From: DATLYB01 sp964502525
GTDB lineage: Bacteria > Bacteroidota > Bacteroidia > Chitinophagales > CAIOSU01
Direction: 5' to 3'
Assembly (NCBI GenBank): GCA_964502525.1
Contig: CAZCXH010000121.1
Coordinates: forward strand, 1 to 15,171
DNA: 15,171 bases
Position 1 is the first letter of the stretch. Each line of letters opens with the position of its first letter. Shown here piece by piece: positions 6,039 to 13,468 of the stretch. The translations under genes and the position numbers were made by a program. The notes under the pieces are model-generated. The model searched no databases, had not been told where the DNA came from, and saw nothing but the letters and a program-made list of their open reading frames with translations.

Positions 6039-7544
6039 TTTATACGGTAGCGAAACCTTTTCGAAAGAGTCGCTAAGATAAGGATGCGAGGTAAATCTTT
6101 GAGAAGATTTTTTGGGTAAAGCGCCATTGGTAATTTGTCCTTCAACAAAGGGAAGAAGGTCTAAGAACACAATCCAGGCATGATACTTCATCGCATCACA
6201 ATGCAGATGAATGCCGTCAAGAAAACCTTCCGGCAAGCGGGTCAGATTTTTTGCCACATCAATAAACCTTACGTTATTATTTTCACAATACTTGCTGAAA
6301 ACCCGGTTTTGAAAATCATTCAGCTGCGCGATATTCTTCAATCGCATTGGACCCACGCTATGCATCCAATAGGAATAGGATGCGCCATACCTTAAACTTT
6401 CAGACAAGATTTCTTCATTAGTAAACATCGCAAATGAGCACACTGCGAATGTGCTGCTTATCTCCTTGTTCAATTCTTTTATCGAATCAAGGTTGGCTAA
6501 AATATCAGGAAGGTTAAGTGGCAGATACGGGGAATTGATATCAGGGTCCGAAATGAGAACTCTCTTCGAAAATTTATTTTTTAAGGTTTTTCGATTTTCT
6601 ATTATTTGCAAAATGTCAATATTGCCCAGCGAAACAATTCTTCTCACTAAAGCATATTTCCGCAATGCCCTCAGCAAAGAAGAAGCAACAGCATCATATA
6701 CAAGGCAGGGGCAGGAAGCATCTTCGGTTGAAAACTGGTTTCTTCCTTCATAATAGATGACCATATCCGGCTCAACAGGCGCGATTTCATATTTCATGAT
6801 CGCCAGGAAATCAGAAGAGTTTTGCGCTATCCTTGCTGCGTTTATTATTTCAAAATGAACATGAATGCCCTTTTGACGCGCCCACTCGTTCAGCCAACAC
6901 CCGATATAGTCGGTATATGCGAAGTCGCATCCGCTGGACTGCGATGTGGATGCTCCTAAAAAAGCCATTCTGACGGTATTGTCCGGCTTAAGAAACGATA
7001 TGGAATCGCCTCCCCATCCAAAACCGTTGAATCTTAATTTATTTGATTTCAGGGAGCTTGCGCTGTTGGGGAAATATCTATAAACCGGGTGATAAGTGCT
7101 GTCATAAGGCTTGAAAACATATAGAGATTGCTGGTGGTATGTTAATTCGGAGAAGTAAGAACGTCTTTCTTCGTCACAATACACCTGCGATAAAAAGTTC
7201 TTATTCCAAACTCTCATCTCAACGGAGTTCCTCTCTGCATCGTCTGAAACAAACCGGATGCTGTCTCTTGTTCCATGGGTTCCGGGGATGGGGTTAAATT
7301 GGTACAGGGATGCGATATCTGCGGCAATCCCGTGTTCTTTCGACAAATTAAAAGAAGCCGAGTCAACCTTTGCTTTCAGTTCCGGGTCAAGCGGACTGTA
7401 TAAAAAAGGTAACTCACCCAAAATCGGCTGCTTATCCTTCATCCTGAAGTAAAATTCCGCCACCGTTAAGCCAACAAACAATGCAACGGCAGATACAAAC
7501 AGGTTTATCAGAACATTTTTTTTGTTGTGCTTGCTTCGAATCAA
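6030..7544 (-). CDS. Membrane-anchored SGNH/GDSL-type hydrolase
   Basis: A 504-residue protein with one N-terminal membrane helix (residues about 11-31, NVLINLFVSAVALFVGLTVAE) and a large outside domain. The SGNH motifs are visible: block I FLGASTSQS with nucleophile Ser199, block III GRN with Asn269, and block V DGIH with Asp443 and His446. Block II is weak (NAARIAQNSSD). Such anchored SGNH enzymes are often esterases or O-acyl transferases acting on cell-surface glycans, which is an inference here. The start is a TTG at 7544; the frame has no ATG between the upstream stop and Met35, and starting there would remove the membrane helix. There is no sugar-polymer cluster beside it. Some 160 residues between the anchor and Ser199 have no recognised domain. 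Confidence 0.75.
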   Translation of the reverse strand: MIRSKHNKKNVLINLFVSAVALFVGLTVAEFYFRMKDKQPILGELPFLYSPLDPELKAKVDSASFNLSKEHGIAADIASLYQFNPIPGTHGTRDSIRFVSDDAERNSVEMRVWNKNFLSQVYCDEERRSYFSELTYHQQSLYVFKPYDSTYHPVYRYFPNSASSLKSNKLRFNGFGWGGDSISFLKPDNTVRMAFLGASTSQSSGCDFAYTDYIGCWLNEWARQKGIHVHFEIINAARIAQNSSDFLAIMKYEIAPVEPDMVIYYEGRNQFSTEDASCPCLVYDAVASSLLRALRKYALVRRIVSLGNIDILQIIENRKTLKNKFSKRVLISDPDINSPYLPLNLPDILANLDSIKELNKEISSTFAVCSFAMFTNEEILSESLRYGASYSYWMHSVGPMRLKNIAQLNDFQNRVFSKYCENNNVRFIDVAKNLTRLPEGFLDGIHLHCDAMKYHAWIVFLDLLPFVEGQITNGALPKKSSQRFTSHPYLSDSFEKVSLPYKCN

Positions 7545-7561
7545 ACTGCTTAAGATTATAA

Positions 7562-7588
7562 TTTAGGTTCATCGCAAAAATCCGTACC
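7562..7588 (+). repeat. 27-bp dispersed repeat, copy 1
   Basis: Matches 15114-15140 at 26 of 27 positions (C instead of G at 7582). The shared core begins TTTAGGTTCATCGC and ends CGTACC. This copy lies just upstream of the minus-strand SGNH gene. It has no flanking transposase. Confidence 0.8.
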
Positions 7589-7630
7589 CAAACACCCTAA
7601 ACATCCTAAACATCCAATAATAGGTTATTT

Positions 7631-7707
7631 ATGTCACCCCTTCGGGGTTCAAGGCGCTATTCTTGTTTATTTCTTCCTATAATAATGACACCCGCCTCTG
7701 ACGGGTT
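7631..7707. repeat. Pair of dispersed hairpins in an intergenic spacer
   Basis: The 339-base spacer 7545-7883 has no gene. It holds two similar elements, each starting with ATG(T/A)CACCC: ACCCC-TTC-GGGGT (7636-7648) and ACCCG-7 bases-CGGGT (7690-7706), separated by a T/C-rich stretch ending in TATAATAATG. A further small palindrome (TCTCC AAAT GGAGA) lies near 7830. From memory such units are common interspersed repeats in Bacteroidota; no function is seen. Confidence 0.6.
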
Positions 7708-7867
7708 AGAATCCCGAGTGATGATGAAAATGCTAAAATTTAATTTCGCAAGAGTCCTAATATTAACATGAAGCAAATCCTTGCCTGACGTATATTCCAG
7801 AAACTTGTGTGCATAGGCGATCTCCAAATGGAGAGGGAGTAAGTGGTAAAACTTTTAGAACTGCCCT

Positions 7868-7875
7868 TAACTTTA
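7868..7875 (+). promoter_or_regulatory. Possible -7 box upstream of the first ABC permease
   Basis: TAACTTTA matches TAnnTTTG at all but the last fixed position and lies eight bases before the ATG at 7884. No -33 element is evident. Confidence 0.25.
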
Positions 7876-7883
7876 AACCCATA

Positions 7884-9122
7884 ATGTTCGACAGTTGGCT
7901 TGAAATATTTGACACGATCCGGAAAAACAAGCTTCGCACCTTTCTTACTGCATTCAGCGTAGCCTGGGGAATCTTTATGCTCATTATGCTGCTCGGATTC
8001 GGAAATGGCCTGCAAAATGGCGTGCGCGATGAGTTCGAGAAGGATGCCGTCAACAGCATTTGGGTGAACGGAGGCAAAACATCCATTGCCTACGCGGGCA
8101 TGTCGCCCGGCAGGCGCATTTATTTTACCAACGAAGATTATGAGCTGGTGAAAAATTCAGTGACGGGCGTTGAGCATGTCACCACGCGAAACAACATGTG
8201 GGAAGTGAGCAATATCACTTACAAGAATGAAACATCCAGCTTTTCGGTGATGTCATGCCACCCCGGCTACCGCTATCTTGAAAACCTGGAAATTACGGGC
8301 GGACGTTTCCTGAATGATGATGATGTGAGGGAATCAAAAAAAGTGGCGGTGCTCGGAAACCTCGTTGTAGAGCAGCTTTTCAAAGAGCAAAACCCCATCG
8401 GGGAATATATTTTAATCGGTAAAGTGCCTTTTCTTGTCATCGGCACGTTCAAAGACAAAGGAGGCGACTGGGACCAGCGCAGGATGTACATTCCCATCAG
8501 CACCGGTCAAAAGGTTTTCAGCCAAATCAACCAGGTTCAGCAAATATCCATGACCACGCTTACCCTGGATGTCGAAGCAGCAAAAACAAAAGAAGATTTT
8601 ATCCGCAGGCTGCTTGCTGAAAGACATTCGGTTTCTCCGGATGATATTGCCGCCATCAGAGTTCATAACAGCATGGAAGAGTTTATCAAATACACCAATC
8701 TGTTCCGCAATATCAGGATTTTCGTTTGGGGCGTTGGCATTCTCACCATCATAGCTGGCATCGTGGGTGTCGGCAATATCATGACGATTTCCGTCAGGGA
8801 GCGCACAAAGGAATTTGGCATACGCAAAGCGATTGGCGCCACGCCTTTTTCCATTGTCAGCATGATTATGAAGGAATCAGTGCTCATCACATTGGTATCA
8901 GGATACTTGGGATTGGTTGCCGGAATCGGATTGCTGGAGCTTATTAACTATGGCGCTTCCCGATTCCAAATGGAGATGGGATTTTTCCGCAATCCTGAAG
9001 TTGATTTTTCAACCGCCATCATCGCCACCGTCATTTTGATTTTCGCGGGAAGCCTTGCCGGGCTGATTCCAGCGGTGAAAGCGGCTTTGATAAAACCGGT
9101 GTCGGCAATACGTGAAGAATAA
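7884..9122 (+). CDS. ABC transporter permease, MacB/FtsX type (first of two)
   Basis: A 412-residue permease with the MacB layout: an N-terminal cytoplasmic helix (FDTIRKNKLRT), TM1 (about 20-42, VAWGIFMLIMLLGFGNGL), a periplasmic MacB-type core domain (about 45-285), then three C-terminal helices (about 293-317, 342-372, 378-405). The cytoplasmic segment RERTKEFGIRKAIGATPFSI between TM2 and TM3 is the conserved FtsX coupling segment that contacts the ATPase. I start at ATG 7884 (MFDSWLEIF) rather than the longer frame from 7809, because the paralogue at 9247 begins the same way and the extra 25 residues come from a repeat-rich spacer. Such permeases power export or mechanically drive an adaptor and outer-membrane channel. 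No ATP-binding protein is fused or adjacent. Confidence 0.88.
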   Translation: MFDSWLEIFDTIRKNKLRTFLTAFSVAWGIFMLIMLLGFGNGLQNGVRDEFEKDAVNSIWVNGGKTSIAYAGMSPGRRIYFTNEDYELVKNSVTGVEHVTTRNNMWEVSNITYKNETSSFSVMSCHPGYRYLENLEITGGRFLNDDDVRESKKVAVLGNLVVEQLFKEQNPIGEYILIGKVPFLVIGTFKDKGGDWDQRRMYIPISTGQKVFSQINQVQQISMTTLTLDVEAAKTKEDFIRRLLAERHSVSPDDIAAIRVHNSMEEFIKYTNLFRNIRIFVWGVGILTIIAGIVGVGNIMTISVRERTKEFGIRKAIGATPFSIVSMIMKESVLITLVSGYLGLVAGIGLLELINYGASRFQMEMGFFRNPEVDFSTAIIATVILIFAGSLAGLIPAVKAALIKPVSAIREE

Positions 9123-9232
9123 TTCGGTAATTTGATAATTCGATGATTTGATAATTAAAATGAAATTCATAGCCTATCACCGAATTGCCAGATTATCGAA
9201 TTGCCAAATCAGCGAATCATCGAATTAACGAA
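9123..9232. repeat. Imperfect inverted repeat between the two permease genes
   Basis: Bases 9123-9150 and 9205-9232 are reverse complements at 24 of 28 positions, built from short AATTCGATGATT-like units that recur between the arms (GAATTGCC and ATCGAATT). A related stretch (GGAATTATCGAATTAG) lies at 688-703. This is A/T-rich spacer repeat, not coding. Confidence 0.7.
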
Positions 9233-9246
9233 TCATCGAATCAGGA

Positions 9247-10512
9247 ATGTTTGATATGGATAAATGGATTGAAATTTTCTCCACCATCGCCCGTAATAAG
9301 TTGCGGACTGCCCTCACTGCCCTTGGCGTGTTCTGGGGAATCATGATGCTGGTGCTTCTCCTCGGTTCCGGCAACGGCCTGAAGAACGGAGTGGAGCACA
9401 ATTTCAGGGGGTTCGCAGTGAACAGCATCTACATGTGGCCGCAGAAAACCACAAAGCCCTGCAAAGGGCTGAAGGCCGGAAGGTTCTATGAGTTTCGCAA
9501 CGGTGATTACGAAGCCATCAAAGCGCAGGTTCCCGAAGCGGGAATCGTTGCGCCCAGAACGCAACTGGGTGGATGGCGCGATGCCAACAACATCTCGCGC
9601 AACCACAAGAAGGGCAACTACCAGGTGATGGGCGACTATCCTCAATACCGGCAAATCGAGGTGCTGGAGATCATCAGCGGGCGATACCTCAATGACAATG
9701 ACATCAATGAAAAAAGAAAGATATGTGTGATTGGCGGGCAGGTGGCGGCTGAAATGTTTGATCCGGATGAGAATCCTATTGGAGAATATGTCAAGATCAA
9801 AGGCGTTTTTTTTCAGGTGGTTGGCATCTTCAAGTCGCTGAAATCAAGGGGCGATGATGCCGACCGCGACAGGCGCACGATTTTCATCCCGTTCACCACT
9901 TTTCAGCAAGCCTTCAACTTTGGCGACAAGCTTGGCTGGTTTGCGCTCACATCCGCTCCCGGAGTGTCTGCAAATCTGGCTGAGAAGAAAGTGAGGCAAC
10001 TGCTCGCCTCACGCCACCACATCGCGCAGGACGACACGCGCGCCATCGGCTCGTTCAATGCGGAAGACGAAGCGAAAAAATACATGGGACTGTTCACCGG
10101 CATCAGGGCGTTCATCTGGTGGGTGGGGCTTGGAACGCTGCTCGCTGGCGGTATCGGGGTGAGCAACATCATGCTGATTGTGGTCACTGAGCGCACCAAG
10201 GAAATCGGCATACGCAAAGCGATGGGCGCCACTCCCCTCTCCATCATCATCATGATCATGCAGGAGTCGCTTTTTCTTACGTTTCTTGCAGGATGGCTCG
10301 GGCTGTCGGCAGGCGTGGCGATTTTAGAAGGCATGAGCCATTGGATCAGCTCATCGGAAAGCGATCCGGGATTTTTTCTCAGTCCGGGCATTGAATTCGG
10401 CACCGCTATCACGGCAACGATTATTTTGATTATCACCGGCACGCTGGCGGGGCTGATGCCTGCCATGCGGGCGGTGAACATCAATACGATAACCGCTTTA
10501 CGAACCGAATGA
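9247..10512 (+). CDS. ABC transporter permease, MacB/FtsX type (second of two)
   Basis: A 421-residue paralogue of the preceding permease; their ends align closely (MFD...W.EIF.TI..NKLRT...LGSGNGLKNGV, then TERTKEIGIRKAMGATPLSI). The layout is the same: TM1 at about 23-43, a periplasmic core at about 45-295, and three C-terminal helices. The core domain contains the MacB-like segments SGRYLNDNDINEKRKICVIG and NPIGEYVKIKGVFFQVVGIF. It probably pairs with the first permease as a heterodimer. The 124-base spacer is filled by an inverted repeat, so co-transcription is likely but not certain. A second ATG at 9256 (MDKW) is possible. The start context TCAGGA just before ATG 9247 is a weak ribosome site. 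Confidence 0.9.
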   Translation: MFDMDKWIEIFSTIARNKLRTALTALGVFWGIMMLVLLLGSGNGLKNGVEHNFRGFAVNSIYMWPQKTTKPCKGLKAGRFYEFRNGDYEAIKAQVPEAGIVAPRTQLGGWRDANNISRNHKKGNYQVMGDYPQYRQIEVLEIISGRYLNDNDINEKRKICVIGGQVAAEMFDPDENPIGEYVKIKGVFFQVVGIFKSLKSRGDDADRDRRTIFIPFTTFQQAFNFGDKLGWFALTSAPGVSANLAEKKVRQLLASRHHIAQDDTRAIGSFNAEDEAKKYMGLFTGIRAFIWWVGLGTLLAGGIGVSNIMLIVVTERTKEIGIRKAMGATPLSIIIMIMQESLFLTFLAGWLGLSAGVAILEGMSHWISSSESDPGFFLSPGIEFGTAITATIILIITGTLAGLMPAMRAVNINTITALRTE

Positions 10513-10520
10513 AAATACAA

Positions 10521-10621
10521 AAAACCGCTGAGGATGCAGAGGGTTCCGCAGAGGAAACAGAGAAAGGATTTCCTCCTTTACCGCTGCGTGCTGTCTTTTC
10601 TCCGTGCTCCTCCGCGGTTTT
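10521..10621. repeat. Imperfect inverted repeat between permease and adaptor genes
   Basis: AAAACCGCTGAGGA (10521-10534) and TCCTCCGCGGTTTT (10608-10621) pair at 13 of 14 positions, with further weaker CAGAG/CTC(C)G pairing inside. The long arms could act as a terminator or mRNA-stability element between the second permease and the adaptor. Elements of this type are, from general knowledge, common spacers in Bacteroidota. Confidence 0.65.
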
Positions 10622-10655
10622 CGGATTTATTTTTTAAAAACATCTAAAAAAAAGA

Positions 10656-11732
10656 ATGAAAAACATCATCGGTATCGTCATCATCACCGGACTTTTGGCG
10701 CTGTTCGGCTATGTTGGATATTTTCTGTATAAGAAAAGCAATAAAGATCCCATTACCTACACCACCACCAAGCCCTTCAAAACGAACATCGTTAAAAAGA
10801 CTGTTGCCAACGGCTCCATCATCCCGCGGAAGGAAGTGGAGCTAAAGCCGCAGATTTCAGGCATTATTGAAATACTGTATATCGAAGCAGGGCAATCGGT
10901 GAAGGCGGGCAGCGTGGTGGCAAAAATAAAAGTGATTCCAGATGACCTCTCGCTGAGCAATGCCGAAGCAGCGCTGAAGCAGGCGAAAATCAGGGTGGAT
11001 GAAACGCGCATCGAAAAGGAACGCAGGGAAAAGCTATTTTATGAAAAAGTAATATCCGAAGCGGAATACAACGGCTACCTGTTTGAATACGAGCGCTCGC
11101 TGGAAGAAAAAGATGCTGCGGAAAACAATCTGCAGTTGCTGCGCGAGGGCGTTTCAAAAAAGCAAACGCAAACCACCACGCTGGTGAAAGCCACCATCTC
11201 GGGGATGATTCTCGATGTGCCCGTGAAAGAAGGCGAGCAGGTGATCCAGAGCAACAACTTCAACAGCGGCACCACCATCGCATTTATTGCGGATATGAAC
11301 GATCTGATATTTGACGGCAAGGTGGATGAGTCGGAAGTGGGAAAGTTGCACGAAGGCATGGATCTGCAAATCACTGTGGGCGCCATCGAGGAGAAAAAAT
11401 TCAATGCCAAGCTGGAATACATCGCCCCGAAAGGCATGGATGAAGAGGGCACCATCCAGTTTCAGATCAAAGCAGCGATGACGGAGATTGACAGCGCGAT
11501 GATCCGCTCGGGTTACAGCGCCAATGCCGACATCATCATCGCCAGCCGCGACAGCGTGATGGCCATCATGGAGCGCGACCTGCTGGTGGATGGCGACAAA
11601 AAACAGGTGGAAGTTGAAACAGGCGAACAGCAATTTGAAAAGCGCGAAGTGCAAACCGGCTTGTCGGATGGGATCAATATTGAAATTTTATCAGGCATTT
11701 CGGAAGTTGATAAAATAAAGGTGCAGGAGTAA
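10656..11732 (+). CDS. Periplasmic adaptor (MacA/HlyD, RND-MFP type)
   Basis: A 358-residue membrane-fusion protein linking an inner-membrane transporter to an outer-membrane channel. Residues 4-25 are a membrane anchor (IIGIVIITGLLALFGYVGYFLY). The lipoyl-like domain has its two halves around 60-93 (QISGIIEILYIEAGQSVKAG) and 175-200 (ATISGMILDVPVKEGEQVI). Between them lies an alpha-helical hairpin (about 98-168, rich in Lys, Glu and Ala). A beta-barrel domain follows (LIFDGKVDESEVGKL, then GMDLQITVGAIEEKKF), ending in a membrane-proximal domain. The hairpin is short compared with MacA of E. coli. Following the two permeases on the same strand, it almost certainly belongs to the same export system. 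The ATPase and TolC-like channel must be encoded elsewhere. Confidence 0.9.
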   Translation: MKNIIGIVIITGLLALFGYVGYFLYKKSNKDPITYTTTKPFKTNIVKKTVANGSIIPRKEVELKPQISGIIEILYIEAGQSVKAGSVVAKIKVIPDDLSLSNAEAALKQAKIRVDETRIEKERREKLFYEKVISEAEYNGYLFEYERSLEEKDAAENNLQLLREGVSKKQTQTTTLVKATISGMILDVPVKEGEQVIQSNNFNSGTTIAFIADMNDLIFDGKVDESEVGKLHEGMDLQITVGAIEEKKFNAKLEYIAPKGMDEEGTIQFQIKAAMTEIDSAMIRSGYSANADIIIASRDSVMAIMERDLLVDGDKKQVEVETGEQQFEKREVQTGLSDGINIEILSGISEVDKIKVQE

Positions 11733-11739
11733 ACAGCGG

Positions 11740-11765
11740 AAAGAAAAATGCAGGAGCTTTTCTTT
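11740..11765 (+). terminator. A/T-rich hairpin after the adaptor gene
   Basis: AAAGAAAA (11740-11747) and TTTTCTTT (11758-11765) are exact reverse complements around a 10-base loop, eight bases after the stop. The stem has little GC, so it is a weak terminator candidate. Confidence 0.35.
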
Positions 11766-11788
11766 AATTGTGATGAAATACAATAAAA

Positions 11789-12031
11789 ATGACCACCTCG
11801 TTAAGGCTGAACGTCAATGAATTGACTCCTGATATCCTGAAAGCCATTCAACTGGCTTTTAAAAATAAAAATATCGAAATAGTAATTTCAGAAGTCATTG
11901 ATGAAACGGATTATTTGCTTGCATCCGCTGCCAATAAAAAGCACCTGGAACAATCTCTTGCCGAAATCGAATCAGGCGACAGCGCAACCATGAGCGTTTC
12001 GGAATTCATACAGAAATACAATCCGAAATGA
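11789..12031 (+). CDS. Antitoxin of a YoeB/Txe-type module
   Basis: An 80-residue acidic protein. The N-terminal half (LRLNVNELTPDILKAIQLAFKNKNIEIVI) looks like a small beta-alpha-beta dimerisation unit. The C-terminal half (AANKKHLEQSLAEIESGDSATMSVSEFIQKY) is the helical tail that in such pairs wraps the toxin. I did not recognise a named family: it is not a standard YefM/Phd. The role is inferred from the YoeB/Txe-like sequence that starts four bases after its stop. The gene is complete, although the toxin frame is broken. It is preceded by the A-rich context AATAAAA typical of Bacteroidota starts. Confidence 0.65.
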   Translation: MTTSLRLNVNELTPDILKAIQLAFKNKNIEIVISEVIDETDYLLASAANKKHLEQSLAEIESGDSATMSVSEFIQKYNPK

Positions 12032-12035
12032 ACGG

Positions 12036-12300
12036 ATGAAAACCGTACCTTCAGCGCCAGCGCTTTAAAGCATTTGGAGGAATGGAGGATTTCGAATCCT
12101 GAAATATTGAAAAGAATTATCGCCTTAGTCACGGATATCTCCAGGACTCCCTTTGCCGGAATTGGCAAGCCGGAACCATTGAAGCATCAGTTTAAAGGCA
12201 AATGGTCAAGGAGGATTACTGACGAACACAGGCTTGTTTATGAAATTAAGGACGACAATATTGTAATACTCTCGTGCAGATACAGTATCACTACGACTGA
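12036..12300 (+). pseudogene. YoeB/Txe-family mRNA interferase, broken by two frameshifts
   Basis: Reading three frames in turn restores a normal toxin. Frame 3 from ATG 12036 gives MKTV; frame 2 from about 12050 gives FSASALKHLEEWRISNPEILKRI, then GIGKPEPLKHQFKGKWSRRITDEHRLVYEI and NIVILSCRY; frame 1 at 12286 gives YHYD and stop 12298-12300. Each change fits loss of one base, near 12047 and near 12284. The whole would be about 87 residues, normal for the family, which cleaves mRNA on ribosomes. The known catalytic set in E. coli YoeB is Glu46, Arg65 and His83. The second shift removes the terminal His-Tyr from the main frame, which otherwise runs on to 12487 with an unrelated tail. A start at TTG 12074 would lack the first strand. 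Sequencing error is possible, but the long genes to the left are intact. Confidence 0.75.
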
Positions 12301-12531
12301 AACACCTTTTGCCTCCTCCGCAAAAACATGCAGGCTCATTTCCGTAATCCAAAAATTTTTAACGGGAAATGCTTTGTTTTCCGGAAAATGTTTTTCACAT
12401 TTGCCTCCATGCGGTTTTCCGCTCATATATAAACCTTCCGCCCGCAGGCTGCCTGCCGGACTGAATCTGCCCCCCAATTATATTTAAAATTAATATACTC
12501 CGGTTTCATCCCGCGAATCCACCCCGCCCTC
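12301..12531. other. Spacer without a supported gene
   Basis: I see no real gene here. The stretch holds the perfect palindrome TTTTCCGGAAAA (12377-12388), a small hairpin GCGG-TTTT-CCGC (12411-12422), and an A/T-rich part at 12476-12497. The toxin's main frame runs through it to 12487, but with no family resemblance. Confidence 0.5.
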
Positions 12532-12657
12532 ACCGGAGCAAGGACGGGATTGACCGGAATCAGGACGGGGCTGTTCAGAATTATCCCGGGATTGCCGGGA
12601 ATCAGGACGGGGTTACCGGCAGTAGGGGTGGGATTATTCAAAATCAGCCCAACATTT
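12532..12657 (+). repeat. 21-bp degenerate tandem repeat, six units
   Basis: Units of exactly 21 bases start at 12532, 12553, 12574, 12595, 12616 and 12637, with consensus near ACCGGAATCAGGACGGGATTG. Units 1, 2 and 4 are closest; 3 and 6 share a TTCA(G/A)AAT opening. The length is a multiple of three and the array leads in frame into the coding-like stretch that follows, so it may encode a 7-residue repeat with a Gly-Asn-Gln-Asp-Gly core. Confidence 0.75.
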
Positions 12658-12777
12658 ACAGCCGCCTGCAAGGCGCGATGACGTGGACGAAGCTGGGCAC
12701 CGACAATTTCCCGCCTTATGACGACACGCGCCCGCTGGCAAACCCAAACACGCCCGAAACGCGCGAATATATGGTGA
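12658..12777 (+). pseudogene. Orphan 3' coding fragment ahead of the DUF1566 gene
   Basis: In frame 3 this stretch reads GAMTWTKLGTDNFPPYDDTR and then LANPNTPETREYMVR, with third codon positions strongly G or C as expected of real coding sequence in this genome. It has no in-frame upstream ATG before 12678 and the frame opens only after a stop at 12462-12464. After about 12777 the coding signal switches abruptly to frame 1 (the DUF1566 protein), while frame 3 continues to 13037 as noise. I think this is the end of one protein joined to the inside of another. The ending TPETREYMVR resembles repeat-domain ends in Bacteroidota surface proteins, but I cannot name the family. Confidence 0.45.
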
Positions 12778-12804
12778 GGTCAATCATCGAGCCAATTATT
12801 AAGC

Positions 12805-13308
12805 GTGCCTTATGCCTTATATGCGAAGACTGCAGGAAGTGCGGGCGGGAGCTTTTACTTAGGACAAGACACTATGGGAGGTATTGTATATTATATTTAC
12901 ACCGACAGTGTTGGGAAGCAGCATGGATTAATAGCAGGCAAAACACAATCATCTGGTGCAGTATGGCAAACTTCCGCAAGTTCCACAAATGCGGATCGGA
13001 CTTGGGATGGCAAACACAATTCAAACTTGATGACTAATAGTCCTGCCAAAGATTTTGTAACAACTAATTATGGTCCAGAATGGTACTTACCTTCCGTTGA
13101 TGAATTAAGCCTCTTATACCACAACCGCTTCCATGTGGACAGAGCTCTAACAATAGGTGGGAATGGTATATTGGGCAGAGGGACATGGTGGTCAAGCACG
13201 GAAGCGAATGCAACGGACGCATACTACTTCGATTTCAACACTGGTGCATCCGGCCTTATAAACAAAACCACCAATGTGTTTTTAATTCGTGCTGTTAGAG
13301 CATTTTAA
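12805..13308 (+). CDS. DUF1566-type surface protein, 5'-truncated
   Basis: The first usable start is GTG 12805, but the family phrase begins earlier in the same frame (SSQLLSVPYALYAKTAG from about 12784), back to a stop at 12775-12777. In Bacteroidota proteins this phrase normally follows a long fibre-like N-terminal region, which is missing here. The rest is a complete DUF1566 (Lcl C-terminal-like) domain: GGIVYYIYTDSVGKQHGLIA, NYGPEWYLPSVDELSLLY, GTWWSSTEANATDAYYFDF and the terminal VFLIRAVRAF. The domain is found on secreted or phage-fibre-like proteins and may bind a surface ligand (inference). No signal peptide or sorting domain remains. Probably a gene fragment created by recombination near 12778. 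Confidence 0.65.
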   Translation: MPYALYAKTAGSAGGSFYLGQDTMGGIVYYIYTDSVGKQHGLIAGKTQSSGAVWQTSASSTNADRTWDGKHNSNLMTNSPAKDFVTTNYGPEWYLPSVDELSLLYHNRFHVDRALTIGGNGILGRGTWWSSTEANATDAYYFDFNTGASGLINKTTNVFLIRAVRAF

Positions 13309-13332
13309 AACCCCTTTGTTATCGCAAGTCAT

Positions 13333-13425
13333 CCGAAGGGAGACTTGTGATGGCTGATAGAGGCATCCGCCTTAGGCGGGTTGCCGGAAGGTCGAATACC
13401 TCGCGTTCTTCCAAGTCTTCCTGCG
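13333..13425. repeat. Long imperfect inverted repeat with internal hairpin
   Basis: AGACTTG (13341-13347) pairs with CAAGTCT (13412-13418). The stem extends outward with small mismatches (CGAAGGG before, TCCTGCG after). Inside is the hairpin CCGCC-TTA-GGCGG (13367-13379). The same AGACTTG/CAAGTCT pair recurs at 14471-14517, in the opposite order. Confidence 0.55.
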
Positions 13426-13455
13426 TAAGCTATCTATCCAATCACTGCTTTTCTT

Positions 13456-13463
13456 TATCTTTA
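13456..13463 (+). promoter_or_regulatory. Possible -7 box upstream of the VapBC-like pair
   Basis: TATCTTTA differs from TAnnTTTG only in the last base and lies five bases before the ATG at 13469. The boxes at 14183 and 15057 have the same TATCTTT core. Confidence 0.4.
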
Positions 13464-13468
13464 CACTC

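Noticed and set aside
7809..7883. 25-residue N-terminal extension of the first permease
   Set aside because: It comes from a repeat-like spacer and is absent in the paralogue, which starts with MFD as does ATG 7884.
9903..10520. 205-residue minus-strand frame opposite the second permease
   Set aside because: It mirrors the permease coding sequence; the plus-strand protein has clear FtsX motifs.
12074..12487. 137-residue gene starting at TTG
   Set aside because: Its body is a YoeB/Txe toxin; the start lacks the first strand and the last 60 residues are read-through after a frameshift, so it is described as a pseudogene instead.
12423..12671. Minus-strand frame with NPVLIPGNP-like repeats
   Set aside because: A by-product of the 21-bp tandem repeat; codon bias and context favour the plus strand.
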